A stretch of 44,959 nt of DNA from Thermodiscus sp. (GTDB taxonomy: Archaea; Thermoproteota; Thermoprotei_A; Sulfolobales; Acidilobaceae), in assembly GCA_015521175.1 (NCBI GenBank), contig WAOR01000108.1:1-44959 (forward strand), in the 5' to 3' direction. The notes beneath the pieces were generated by a model. It ran no database searches, was not told the DNA's origin, and saw nothing but the letters and a program-made list of their open reading frames with translations. How positions within the stretch are numbered: the first letter of the stretch is position 1; each line of letters opens with the position of its first letter. Shown piece by piece: positions 19,346 to 29,454 of the stretch. The position numbers were made by a program, and so were the translations under genes.

Positions 19346-20572
19346 ATGGCGGTAACGGTTCAGGAGGCTAAGGTCACCTGGAAGAGGCTCCCCCTCTCGA
19401 GTAACTACGCAGCCGCCTATGCTGTAAAGGATCTAGACGTCGACGTTATCGCGGCCTACCCGATCACGCCTCAGACGACTGTTGTAGAGAAGATCGCAGA
19501 GTTCATAGCCAATGGCGAGCTAAACGCTGAAATGATACACGTCGAGAGCGAGCACTCAGCACTCAGCGCGACAATCGCCGCGTCAGCCGCTGGAGCAAGA
19601 GCATTCACAGCAACCGCAAGCCAGGGACTAGAACTGATGCATGAGATACTCCATATAGCTAGCGGGCTAAGACTACCAGTAGTAATGAGCATCGCTACCA
19701 GGGCCCTATCGGCGCCGATAAGTATCTGGAACGATTATAGCGACCTAATGAATACGAGGGATACCAGCTGGATAACCCTGATAGCTTCTTCAGCCCAAGA
19801 GGTCTACGATAGCATAGTGCAAGCATACCGCATCGCAGAAGACCCTGAGGTAATGCTACCCGTAATGGTAGCCTACGACGGCTACCTAATGAGCCACACA
19901 TACGAGCCCGTCCTCGTCCCAGAGGACAACAAGCCAATACTAGACTATGCTCCTAAGAACTATAACAGGATCAAGCTAGACCCCGAGAGGCCCATCTCGA
20001 TGGGAACCCTGACAGGGCCGGAATGGTACTACGAGTTCAAGTACCAGCAGGTCGTAGCAATGAAGAAAGCCCTCGAAAAAGCCAGGAAGGCGGACGAGGA
20101 ATTCAAGGCAAGGTTCGGACGAGGCTACGGCCTCATAGAAACCTTCAACGTTGAAGACGCAGACGTCGTAATAGTGGCGTATGGAGGCCTCTACGGAACA
20201 GTCATTGAGGCGATAGAGCCGCTAGTAGAGAAGGGGGTGAAAGTTGGAGCTATGAGGCTGAGGCTGTGGAGGCCATTCCCAGTCGAGGACGTGAAGAAGG
20301 CACTAGGTAATGCCAAGCTAGTCACCGTGATAGACAAGGCCATTAGCTACGGAGCGAGAATAGCTGGCCCTGTAGCACTCGAGGTAATGTCCTCATTCTA
20401 CCATGATGAGGCGAAACCCATGATCATGAGCGTTATAGCAGGTATAGGGCAGCGGAGGATAACAGAGGATACAATCCGAGAGATAGTAGATTACTCGTTC
20501 AAGGTTTTAGGCAGGGGGAGAGCCCCAGAGGAGTCTCTCTATTGGGGAGTTAGGGGTGTGAGATATGAGTAG
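19346..20572 (+). CDS. porA: 2-oxoacid (pyruvate):ferredoxin oxidoreductase alpha subunit
   Basis: AAYPITPQTTVVEKIAE, VESEHSALSATIAASAAGARAFTATASQGLELMHE. Confidence 0.93.
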   Translation: MAVTVQEAKVTWKRLPLSSNYAAAYAVKDLDVDVIAAYPITPQTTVVEKIAEFIANGELNAEMIHVESEHSALSATIAASAAGARAFTATASQGLELMHEILHIASGLRLPVVMSIATRALSAPISIWNDYSDLMNTRDTSWITLIASSAQEVYDSIVQAYRIAEDPEVMLPVMVAYDGYLMSHTYEPVLVPEDNKPILDYAPKNYNRIKLDPERPISMGTLTGPEWYYEFKYQQVVAMKKALEKARKADEEFKARFGRGYGLIETFNVEDADVVIVAYGGLYGTVIEAIEPLVEKGVKVGAMRLRLWRPFPVEDVKKALGNAKLVTVIDKAISYGARIAGPVALEVMSSFYHDEAKPMIMSVIAGIGQRRITEDTIREIVDYSFKVLGRGRAPEESLYWGVRGVRYE

Positions 20573-21536
20573 CCAGGCACAGAAGAAAAAGAAGAGGTAC
20601 TTCAAGCTCATAAACCAGATACCCAGGCAGGAGCTATTCTCCCCCGGTCACGGCCTATGCGCCGGGTGTACGGCTGGGACCATAGTCAGGCACCTCCTAA
20701 AAGCCGCCGGCCCTAACACCATAGTAGTAAACGCAACCGGATGCGTAGAGGTATCAACCACCACGTATCCGTACACGAGCTGGAGGGTACCATGGCTACA
20801 CCTGGCATTCGAGAACGCTGCAGCCGCTGCTAGCGGTGTCGAGACAGCGATAAAGGTCCTGCAGAGGAAGGGAGTGATCGACCCGAACAAGAAGATTAAC
20901 ATCGTAGTGCTAGGAGGTGACGGTGGAACATACGACATAGGCTTCCAAGCACTCTCCGGAATGCTAGAGAGAGGCCATAACGTAATGTACGTGCTCTACG
21001 ACAACGAGGCCTACATGAACACTGGAATCCAGAGAAGCGGGTCCACCCCACTCTTCGCCTGGACAACCACTACACCCGCCGGCAAGGTATGGAGGGGAGA
21101 GAGGAGGCCCAAGAAGCCGATAGCAGAGATAGTAGCAGCCCACAGGGTACCCTACGTAGCCACCACGAACCCCGCCTACCCCCTAGACATGCTCAACAAG
21201 TTCAAGCGCGGCTTAATAGTAGAGGGTCCAACCTTCGTACACGTGCTGCAACCATGCCCGACCGGGTGGAGATTCGACCCGAGATACGGTATCAAGATTG
21301 CAAGACTGGCTACTGAGACGGGAATGTGGGTGAACTGGGAGCTAGACCACGGCGAGTTCGACGTAACAGTACCAGTACCGAGGAGGAAGCATGTTAAGCA
21401 CTACCTCCGGATGCAAGGGCGCTTCAAGCACCTAACCGAAGAGGAGATTGAAGAGATCCAGAAGTGGGTGGACCAGGAGGTCGAAAGGATAAATAAGATG
21501 GTGGGCAGGCAGGTAATAGGGCCGGTAGAAGAGTAA
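20565..21536 (+). CDS. porB: 2-oxoacid (pyruvate):ferredoxin oxidoreductase beta subunit
   Basis: CAGCTAGTIVRHLL, GDGGTYDIGFQALSGMLERGHNVMYVLYDNEAYMNTG (TPP binding). Confidence 0.93.
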   Translation: MSSQAQKKKKRYFKLINQIPRQELFSPGHGLCAGCTAGTIVRHLLKAAGPNTIVVNATGCVEVSTTTYPYTSWRVPWLHLAFENAAAAASGVETAIKVLQRKGVIDPNKKINIVVLGGDGGTYDIGFQALSGMLERGHNVMYVLYDNEAYMNTGIQRSGSTPLFAWTTTTPAGKVWRGERRPKKPIAEIVAAHRVPYVATTNPAYPLDMLNKFKRGLIVEGPTFVHVLQPCPTGWRFDPRYGIKIARLATETGMWVNWELDHGEFDVTVPVPRRKHVKHYLRMQGRFKHLTEEEIEEIQKWVDQEVERINKMVGRQVIGPVEE

Positions 21537-21616
21537 GCATCTCATACTACCCCCTCATTAATTTCTCCTGGTCCTCAGATAGTATCCTCGAGAGCCTGCG
21601 AGGTGTACCACCAGCT

Positions 21617-22309
21617 TTGAAGGAGCCGATAGGCATTGTAGGAGGCCTCAGCCCCTACTCTACCATACTCTACTATAAGTTCATTGTAGAATATTTTCGA
21701 GATAAGGTGGGGAGAGACCCACGTATAATCCTTTACAGTATTCCGGTCCAAGAAATGTGTAAACACGTTGAAAAAGGGGATAAAAAAGAAGCAGTAGGAC
21801 TCCTTGTCGAAGCCTTCCGGGGCCTAGAAGACGCCGGGGCCAAGATAGGCTTGCTGGCCGCTAATACTCCACACATGTTCCTGAAGGAAGCACTAGGGGA
21901 AGCGAAGCCGAGTTATCCTGTCGTGGATATAAGGGAAGCCGTAGCTAGGCGGATCGAGAGGATGAGAGTATCTAAGGTCGGCTTACTGGCGACGAGGGCA
22001 ACAGTGGAATCAAGGATTTATCACGAATACCTAGAACCTTTGGGAGTCGAAGTTGTAACGCCTGGACTTTATGGGCAGAAGATAGTAGACTCTATAGTTG
22101 ATAGGCTCGTTGAGGGGCGAATACCAGAATCGCTTAACCTAAAGCTAGCTCAAGTTATCTCGTCGCTTAAGGCCCGTGGCGTAGAAGCCCTAGTTTATGG
22201 GTGTACAGAGCTGTCCCTGCTCGTTGGAAAGATAAAATTATCAATACTTATTATAGATAGTCTGACTGAGCATGTAAAACTGGTAGTTGACAGGGCTCTC
22301 GAGAAGTGA
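21617..22309 (+). CDS. Aspartate/glutamate racemase family protein
   Basis: IGIVGGLSPYSTILYY, LLAANTPHM, VYGCTELSLLV; TTG start. Confidence 0.85.
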   Translation: MKEPIGIVGGLSPYSTILYYKFIVEYFRDKVGRDPRIILYSIPVQEMCKHVEKGDKKEAVGLLVEAFRGLEDAGAKIGLLAANTPHMFLKEALGEAKPSYPVVDIREAVARRIERMRVSKVGLLATRATVESRIYHEYLEPLGVEVVTPGLYGQKIVDSIVDRLVEGRIPESLNLKLAQVISSLKARGVEALVYGCTELSLLVGKIKLSILIIDSLTEHVKLVVDRALEK

Positions 22310-22350
22310 GCCACGTTAATTTCCCCTGCAATGCTTCGAGTATGTTAACG

Positions 22351-22415
22351 AGGGGATGAAGAGCTCGGCGTAACTGAGAATACTTGGTGAAGAGGGTCTT
22401 GAGTGCGGACCCCCT
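22351..22415 (+). ncRNA. Box C/D guide sRNA (candidate B1)
   Basis: AGGGG-ATGAAGA-11nt-CTGA-9nt-GTGAAGA-12nt-CGGA-CCCCCT. Confidence 0.7.
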
Positions 22416-22474
22416 ACCATTCTAGATACCCAATACTGTGGTCTTTACAATACTCTCGCGGTACTAGGTCTAAT

Positions 22475-22548
22475 GGGGATGAAGAAGTACACGGGCCCGA
22501 GCCCCCGTGTGCTCGAGGGCTGTGAGGAGACCTGTCTCAGCCGACCCG
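22475..22548 (+). ncRNA. Box C/D guide sRNA (candidate B2)
   Basis: GGG-g-ATGAAGA-11nt-CCGA-GCCC..GGGC-t-GTGAGGA-gacctgtctcag-CCGA-CCC. Confidence 0.77.
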
Positions 22549-22556
22549 CTCGTTGA

Positions 22557-22901
22557 CTAGGGAGTGGGTAGCATTTGCCTATCGATAATGTGGTATAATA
22601 GTTGCCATCTAGGATCGTCGTATAATGCTTGTGTTAGCTTGTCCAGGATATCGGCCTTTATCTCGCTGAAGCAGTCCCTGTCGAACACTCCAGCGTCTAG
22701 TTCGAGTATGAACCCGGCCCCTCTCTGGTTGACGTATAGGTACCTGATCTTTTCATTGCCATTAATCATCCTTATATTCACGTTCCCGACAGTTACCTCC
22801 CTGTACACGTCGACTAGATCACCAGCCTCCTCCATGAGCCCTGAATCACAGACTATCCACCTAGCGCTACACTCGCTCCTAGAGCCTCTCCAACACGCCA
22901 C
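22557..22901 (-). CDS. Hypothetical protein
   Basis: ORF only; competing plus-strand ORF is less protein-like. Confidence 0.5.
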   Translation of the reverse strand: MACWRGSRSECSARWIVCDSGLMEEAGDLVDVYREVTVGNVNIRMINGNEKIRYLYVNQRGAGFILELDAGVFDRDCFSEIKADILDKLTQALYDDPRWQLLYHIIDRQMLPTP

Positions 22902-22996
22902 AAGTAAGCACCTCGGATATCGATACCCTCCTTTTCAGTAGAGGAAGAGTTACAACTAGCCTCTAAATAGTACTAGTACTAGCGCCTAATCTAACG

Positions 22997-23566
22997 GTGC
23001 AAGGTTTGGACCAGGAGAAATGGCCAAGGCCCTGGTACAGGATACTATACGCCCCGTGGAGAATGAAGTACATAGCAGGATCAGAGCGAACAAGCGGATG
23101 CGTCTTCTGCGAGGCACCCAAGCATCGCGATAAGGAAGCATTAATCGTCTATCGCGGAGAGCTATCATACGTCATATTAAACAAATACCCCTACAACTCG
23201 GGTCACGTAATGGTAGTACCGTACAGGCATGTGCCCACCCTCGAAGACCTCCGACTACCGGAACTAGCCGAGATGGGACTCCTTGTAAAGGCCTCGATGA
23301 GAGCCCTAAGGAGAGCCTACAACCCTCACGGCTTCAATATAGGAGTGAATGTGGGAGAGGCTGCAGGGGCAGGGATAGCTGGCCACGTGCATATACACAT
23401 ACTGCCGAGATGGAGCGGAGACACGAACTTCACAGTGATATTCTCGGCGACCAAGGTGTTGCCAGAGGCCTTGGAGGATACTTACGAGAAGCTGAAAAAA
23501 CTCCTACCCGAAGCTGTAAATGAGGTGGCCAGGGAGGAAGGTATAGAATGGGGCACCTCTTCATAG
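22997..23566 (+). CDS. HIT-family nucleotide hydrolase/transferase
   Basis: CVFCEAP..., LNKYPYNSGHVMVVPYRH, GAGIAGHVHIHILPRW. Confidence 0.92.
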   Translation: MQGLDQEKWPRPWYRILYAPWRMKYIAGSERTSGCVFCEAPKHRDKEALIVYRGELSYVILNKYPYNSGHVMVVPYRHVPTLEDLRLPELAEMGLLVKASMRALRRAYNPHGFNIGVNVGEAAGAGIAGHVHIHILPRWSGDTNFTVIFSATKVLPEALEDTYEKLKKLLPEAVNEVAREEGIEWGTSS

Positions 23567-24570
23567 TAACACACACTGACCTCGACGGTGCAGGATCAGC
23601 GGCGGCAGCCCTTATCGCTTATAAAAGGAGAATCGAGGAAGCCACGATACTCTTCGCAGAGCCCTACAATATACACGAGGCCCTGGAAAACCTCGTAGGC
23701 AACGTAGGCCAAGGAGACATCCTAGTCGTCTCTGATCTCGGCCCCAACAAGAAGAGCGTCGAGGAGTCTGCGAAGCACATATCAACGATGACAAGCGAGG
23801 GAGCAAGAGTAGACTGGTACGACCACCATATATGGCCCGAGGAGTGGAGGAAGCTAATCTCCGACGCAGGCGCCAAGCTCACAATCGACACTAGCACTTG
23901 CGCAACAGGCGTAGTGGCCAGGTACGCCACCAAGTACAATAACACGGAATACACTGACTATCTCCGAGAACTAGAGGAAGCCGTGTGCGCAGCAGACCTA
24001 TGGCGGTGGAACCATCCACTAGCACCCAAACTTTTCCGAATCGCTGATACAAGATACGAGGATGGAGTAGCCGAGTGGAGGAGAAGGGTTATCGCAAAGT
24101 TCTCCGAGGGTATCCTCTGGGACGACGAACTCCAGGAAAAACTCGAATCCTATGTTAACGCCGAGCTGGAGAACTTCAACAAGATACTCTCAACAGTATA
24201 TGTCGCTGAAGGCGAGTGCAGAGTAGCTGCCGCTTACAAAAAGCACGGCCCTCCATCGAACAGCTTCATAGGGGCAAGCCTCCTATCACGGTTCCAGGCA
24301 GACATAGCTGTCATAATAAGGGAGAATGGGGGACTCTCCCTAAGGAGCAGGGGAGTGAATGTTCAAGTCATAGCCGTCGAGCTGGGCGGGGGAGGTCACC
24401 CTAGGGCGGCAGGGGCCAGAATAGAGATACCCTTCACGACCAGGATGCTGGGGAAGCTGTGGAAGAGGGCAGTTACCAGGCAGGCGGCTAGGAAAATATT
24501 AGGTGTTGCAGAGGCTACTGGCGTCTGCAGGGGGCGGGGAGGCGAGGTTACATCGGCAAGAGTCATGTAG
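23548..24570 (+). CDS. DHH/DHHA1-family phosphoesterase
   Basis: THTDLDGAGSAAA, VSDLGPN, DHHIWPEEW, GGGGHPRAAGARI. Confidence 0.9.
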   Translation: MGHLFIVTHTDLDGAGSAAAALIAYKRRIEEATILFAEPYNIHEALENLVGNVGQGDILVVSDLGPNKKSVEESAKHISTMTSEGARVDWYDHHIWPEEWRKLISDAGAKLTIDTSTCATGVVARYATKYNNTEYTDYLRELEEAVCAADLWRWNHPLAPKLFRIADTRYEDGVAEWRRRVIAKFSEGILWDDELQEKLESYVNAELENFNKILSTVYVAEGECRVAAAYKKHGPPSNSFIGASLLSRFQADIAVIIRENGGLSLRSRGVNVQVIAVELGGGGHPRAAGARIEIPFTTRMLGKLWKRAVTRQAARKILGVAEATGVCRGRGGEVTSARVM

Positions 24571-25991
24571 CAGCTGTCATTATTCTTATCTGGCTAGCAT
24601 TAACAGGGATTACGGCAAGTAGCCTGGAGATACCCCGCCACCCACCTATTATACTCAAACAAGCGGTCACCGTTAACGCTACACTTCTCCTGGACTCCCT
24701 GGACATAGAGTTCCTAGCACAGATAGCTATACAACAAATTAATAATATATTACACAGCAACAATATAGGAAGTAACACTACATGGCACTTACGATTAATC
24801 GACGCCCTCCGAACAGTAGCTGGGCAGGCTGAGTACGGCTTTCCATTATCGGCAATAGACGAGTTGAGGAAAGTCTTCAACTCGCTAAACACTACACAGC
24901 TATCCCTACTAGCAGAAGAGGCTCCCACATACCTCCCAGCATGCCCTAAAAGTATCGTCTACAATGGAGCTAACACAACATTCTATGCCGTAGCTAACCC
25001 CCTAGGATACCTACCCTACCAAGACTGCCAAGCACCAACCACAGCCGTAACACTTAGATCACCGCTAGACACGCTAATAGCCCTGCTAACCGTTAGGAAG
25101 GTCTCAGGCTTCATCGTACTAACGGCGAGCTATCCGGGAGAATCCCAGACATTAGTTAGAGTATACACTCCAACCTATATATCAGAAATAGTACACATAC
25201 CAAAGCAACTAGTCAGCAAAGAGCTAGTGCAAGCAGTAATCGAGGGCAAGCTGGAAATAACCCAGCCAGGCGAGAAGGAACGAGTAAACCAAACAGTAAT
25301 CGAAAAACTACTCGAAACTATAGAGAAGGGGAGCAAGGAAGAAGCAACCAACGCCCTGAAAAAACTAAACGACTACGCAAAACAGGGCCTAATCCCCTGG
25401 TCACTCTACGAGAAAGCATTAAGGGAATACGAGGGGAGATTCGGCGCTCCCAACCTCGTCGGGCAAAAGCAAGAGAAGGCCAAGGAGGAGGAAGTAAACC
25501 TAACAGACTTCCTACAAGGCCTCCAACACATAGTGGTACAGGCGGAGAAGGCACGAATAGAAGCACAAGGTGGAGCAACCCCGAAGCACAAAGGCAAAAC
25601 TCTCCCTACTACAATATCGCCACCATCCCGCGTTCTCCTAGGCGTATCCGGGGTAGGAATCCTCATAGTCGCCCTGCTAGCTCAAAGGGAAAGTCTATCT
25701 CCGGTCGCCGACCTAGTCAGGCTGCTTGCTGGTAAACCTGCAGGGGGCCCGGAGTGGTGCTATAACGCTACAATACTAGCATTCCGCCTCCGAGGAAAGC
25801 CCAAGTATATCAACGAGACGCCCCGAGAGTACCTGGAAAGGGTCAGGGACTCGCTCACACCGGAAGCCCAAGCATTACTCGAGGACGTCACACGGGCCTA
25901 CGAGGCCAGAGTCTATGGCGATACACCAACAGATTTCGAGCCTTATGATTGTGCTAGAAGACTGAGGAGGGTGCTTCTAGGTGGAGTCTAA
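24552..25991 (+). CDS. Membrane protein with C-terminal DUF4129-like domain; N-terminus extended upstream of the TTG-initiated ORF (24864)
   Basis: Reading frame open back to TAG at 24489 and encodes a signal/TM segment VAAVIILIWLALTGITAS not included in the ORF call; C-terminus EWCYNATILAFRLRGKPKYINETPREYLERV. Confidence 0.7.
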   Translation: MGKSHVAAVIILIWLALTGITASSLEIPRHPPIILKQAVTVNATLLLDSLDIEFLAQIAIQQINNILHSNNIGSNTTWHLRLIDALRTVAGQAEYGFPLSAIDELRKVFNSLNTTQLSLLAEEAPTYLPACPKSIVYNGANTTFYAVANPLGYLPYQDCQAPTTAVTLRSPLDTLIALLTVRKVSGFIVLTASYPGESQTLVRVYTPTYISEIVHIPKQLVSKELVQAVIEGKLEITQPGEKERVNQTVIEKLLETIEKGSKEEATNALKKLNDYAKQGLIPWSLYEKALREYEGRFGAPNLVGQKQEKAKEEEVNLTDFLQGLQHIVVQAEKARIEAQGGATPKHKGKTLPTTISPPSRVLLGVSGVGILIVALLAQRESLSPVADLVRLLAGKPAGGPEWCYNATILAFRLRGKPKYINETPREYLERVRDSLTPEAQALLEDVTRAYEARVYGDTPTDFEPYDCARRLRRVLLGGV

Positions 25992-27360
25992 GAAATGGCT
26001 AGCACTAGTACTAGTTATAGTAGCGTTGCTAGCCAGCCTAGAATACATGCCCAGAAACATTCTCCTCAGGGTGGCAATACCAAGTGATGCCTCCTACCCG
26101 CTAAACAAGGGTCCCTACGGTACCAGCAAGCTGTGGAACATGCTAGCATCCAAGGGTTACAGGGAGGCCATAGTATACGGGTATAGCGGGTTGCCCAGAC
26201 TACGGAACGTTAAAGACGTTGTAATCTTAGAGATAGGCGGGTCATCAACCGCTCCACCTTCAGAGGCTTACAGGCTTGCAAGGGACCTAGTCGCCAGGAA
26301 CGTGAGGGTTCACCTAATAGTCCTAGACGAAGAGCCGAGTCAAGGAGTCTCCAAATATATCGAAAATGTAAGCGACCTGCTCTGCGGTTACACGCCTCCA
26401 AGGATAAGGGGTCCCCTCAACAGTACGTATAACGACCTCTACCTAGTCGTCGACGGGAAAGCCTACGACTTACCTACGGGGTATACGGGATACCTATCCT
26501 ACACTACAGACCCGGTCGCGACGCCAGGGAAGCCGCGCTTGCCGGAAAACCAAGGACTATACAAGCTGATCGCGGCCGCATGGCCATATCCCTCACCACC
26601 CTACAATGGCTTCTGGTACATAATAGGGGCAGAGTGCAGGTCTAATAGAGGAAGTGTTGTACTGATTGCGGATAGTACAATAGCGACTAACATGGAGGCG
26701 GACGCTCACCCCGAGGCTGTAGAAGCAATTACAAATATTATAAATGATAGAGTCTCCTCCCCTAGAACAACCCTGATACTAGTAGACGAGGAGTTCTATG
26801 TGAATCCGGGCCAAGGCAACGTGCAATTAATACTATCACTACACCCATCAATATTCCTACTGGCATTCGCAAAAGCTTACTCTGGGATAGAGAAATTTGT
26901 GATAAAAGATCTTGTGGGTCATCACCTTACACCGCTACTAGTGCTAGGTATCGCCACGGTCTTGTCGGCTGCTACACTCTATGCATCTAGAATCACGGGG
27001 AAGGAGAAGGTGAGAGTAAAAACCGGCCGGAAAAGGTCCTGGAAGCTGGGAATTACACTATCCTTAGGACTGGGATCGTGGAGCGATGCATACACGGTTT
27101 GCATGAGGGCTGAGAAGTATAGCAGGTTGATAACTGGGCATGACACGTCCTTGGGAACTATAAGAGAGCTTACTCAAGAAGTGGGAGAATTATGTCGTAG
27201 AGTAAGAGGATCCCGGGTTCTACGCTATATCCCACTATGGGGGTCCCTCAAACGTAGAATTATTGTTAATACGGCTCTAGCCCTTTCCATTGAGGGGGTT
27301 TACCCTTACCAGGAGGCTTTAAAGCTGTTAGAGGGTGAAGGCCGTGGACAGCAACGGTGA
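25981..27360 (+). CDS. DUF4350-like membrane protein
   Basis: N-terminal [17 protein letters not shown]-terminal TM; located in MoxR operon. Confidence 0.75.
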   Translation: MESKKWLALVLVIVALLASLEYMPRNILLRVAIPSDASYPLNKGPYGTSKLWNMLASKGYREAIVYGYSGLPRLRNVKDVVILEIGGSSTAPPSEAYRLARDLVARNVRVHLIVLDEEPSQGVSKYIENVSDLLCGYTPPRIRGPLNSTYNDLYLVVDGKAYDLPTGYTGYLSYTTDPVATPGKPRLPENQGLYKLIAAAWPYPSPPYNGFWYIIGAECRSNRGSVVLIADSTIATNMEADAHPEAVEAITNIINDRVSSPRTTLILVDEEFYVNPGQGNVQLILSLHPSIFLLAFAKAYSGIEKFVIKDLVGHHLTPLLVLGIATVLSAATLYASRITGKEKVRVKTGRKRSWKLGITLSLGLGSWSDAYTVCMRAEKYSRLITGHDTSLGTIRELTQEVGELCRRVRGSRVLRYIPLWGSLKRRIIVNTALALSIEGVYPYQEALKLLEGEGRGQQR

Positions 27361-28315
27361 CGGGCCCGTATTCGTAGCTGAACTAGCAGGCAAGATAATA
27401 GGCGAAGTATCAAAGGTTATAATCGGTAAGAAAAAGGAGTTACAACTAATCCTAGCATCAATGCTTGCCCAAGGCCACGTTATCCTAGTTGGAGTGCCAG
27501 GTGTATCCAAGACTAGTATGGCCAAAGCACTGGCTCGCGCGATAGGCTTATCGTTTAAGAGGATTCAATTCACGCCAGACCTCCTCCCAGCCGACGTACT
27601 AGGTACAATGGTCTACGATCCTAGGAGCGGAGAATTCAGGTTCCGCAAGGGCCCTATTTTCGCTAACATAGTGCTGGCCGATGAGATTAACAGGGCTAGT
27701 CCCAGGACCCAGAGCGCCTTTATAGAAGCCATGCAAGAGAGGCAGGTGACTATTGAGGGCATCACTTATGAACTGCCTAAGCCTTTCATTGTGATAGCTA
27801 CAATGAACCCGGTGGAGTTCGAGGGTGTATACCCTCTCCCGGAAGCCCAGATTGACAGGTTCATGGTAAAGGTTGATGTCGGTTATCCCAGTAGAGACGA
27901 GGAGAAGGATATACTCAAAAAATACAATATTATAGAAGAGTTCAACGTTGCAAAGGTAGCCGAAGCACAGGAAATAATGAAGGCGTCTCGGGTAATAAGG
28001 AATATCCACGTGTCAGACCCAGTAATCGACTACATACTCGACATTGCACGGGCCACTCGAGACCACTCAATGATAAGGCTGGGAGCGAGCCCGAGAGCCT
28101 CAATATTCCTCATGAGAATGAGCCAGGCATGGGCCGCAATAAATGGCAGAGCCTACGTTTTACCAGACGATGTCAAGAGCGTCGCAGTACCAGTACTGGC
28201 CCACAGAATAATACTAAAGCCGGGAGTCACACCAGAACCCGGGCTCACAGAAAAAATAATAGAACAAATAATTAATACGATACCGACTCCCAGCCCGCCG
28301 GCGAGGAAACAATGA
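27335..28315 (+). CDS. MoxR-type AAA+ ATPase
   Basis: [57 protein letters not shown]. Confidence 0.95.
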   Translation: MKAVDSNGDGPVFVAELAGKIIGEVSKVIIGKKKELQLILASMLAQGHVILVGVPGVSKTSMAKALARAIGLSFKRIQFTPDLLPADVLGTMVYDPRSGEFRFRKGPIFANIVLADEINRASPRTQSAFIEAMQERQVTIEGITYELPKPFIVIATMNPVEFEGVYPLPEAQIDRFMVKVDVGYPSRDEEKDILKKYNIIEEFNVAKVAEAQEIMKASRVIRNIHVSDPVIDYILDIARATRDHSMIRLGASPRASIFLMRMSQAWAAINGRAYVLPDDVKSVAVPVLAHRIILKPGVTPEPGLTEKIIEQIINTIPTPSPPARKQ

Positions 28316-29454
28316 AGGAGCCACGACTAATAGCTAGAAAGCTTACACCACTAGGATTAGGCCTTGCCCTAGCAGGACTCCTAATAGCAGCCTGGGGGCT
28401 ACTCGAGGATAGCTGGCAGAGAACAGGCCTCGGCCTTGCCCTAGCATTCACACCCCTAGCATCCGGCTTACTAACTCATCTCGCCGCTAACGAGCTCATG
28501 AATAGCCTTGAGAGAAGGATCCCAGAGGTCCCAGTGGAGGGTTACGTGGCCCCTATCATACTATCGGTTAGGAACAACAGCCTGTTAGCACCAATAATCG
28601 CCGAAGTAGAAGACACGCCCCCCGGAAACCTTAGACGAATAGGCTCCGCGAAAACACGTCTAATCGCCCTGCCGGGCACCGAAGCCCGCACCACATACTA
28701 CCTAGTAGCCAGGCCTGGTAAACGAGCCTTCGCACAGGTCAAAGCGAAAGCCTACGACCCGCTCGGACTATACGAGTTAACAATCGAATGGCATCCGAGG
28801 GGCGACTCTTACCTCCACGGAAAGCCGGCTCAGAAAAAAGTCGAGTTAAAGGAATCTCTGGAAAGGGAGATCTCAACCCTGGTTCGAAGGTACTCCAGGG
28901 GGATGGGCCTGGAATTCTACGAGGTCAGGGAGTACAGGGAGGGCGATGACCCGAGGCTTATAGACTGGAAGGCGACCGCAAGGCTCGGCAAGCTCATAGT
29001 CAAGGAGATGGCTAGGGAGACGAGTAGCCCTGTAATTATTATGGTTGCTCCAGGCCCGGAGGGTGATAAGGGGGAACCATATAAGACACCATTCGAGAGG
29101 CTCTCTCGAATAGCGGCTGGCCTCGCAGGCGAGCTGTCAAGCAAGGGAATAACCGTTGGCTACATTGGCCTCGTAGAAGAACCCATAATTGTTCCTCCAA
29201 GCCCGGGACCCCGAGGCCTCGACGCCGTACTATCTGGTCTCGCAGAGACGCCTCCCTTTGGAGAACCTCCCCCAGACCTGGCTGCTGTTATAAGGAAGTA
29301 CTTAAGGGACTTCGTGAGGGCTAGGCCTCTCCTCATACTATTGGCCCCACCGGAGATAGCAGATGCTATTGGAGGAGAAGCCAGAGCCGTGGCCGGGGAG
29401 GCGAACGGGAAGCTTGTAGTCATGGTGATCAAGGATGAAAAAGAGAATAATTAA
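28312..29454 (+). CDS. DUF58 (vWA-like) membrane protein
   Basis: [32 protein letters not shown]. Confidence 0.93.
   Translation: MKEPRLIARKLTPLGLGLALAGLLIAAWGLLEDSWQRTGLGLALAFTPLASGLLTHLAANELMNSLERRIPEVPVEGYVAPIILSVRNNSLLAPIIAEVEDTPPGNLRRIGSAKTRLIALPGTEARTTYYLVARPGKRAFAQVKAKAYDPLGLYELTIEWHPRGDSYLHGKPAQKKVELKESLEREISTLVRRYSRGMGLEFYEVREYREGDDPRLIDWKATARLGKLIVKEMARETSSPVIIMVAPGPEGDKGEPYKTPFERLSRIAAGLAGELSSKGITVGYIGLVEEPIIVPPSPGPRGLDAVLSGLAETPPFGEPPPDLAAVIRKYLRDFVRARPLLILLAPPEIADAIGGEARAVAGEANGKLVVMVIKDEKENN

Noticed and set aside
22564-22941. Plus-strand 125-aa ORF opposite the 114-aa minus-strand ORF
   Set aside because: Ser/Leu-rich composition typical of antisense translation; the minus-strand ORF has a more balanced, protein-like composition.
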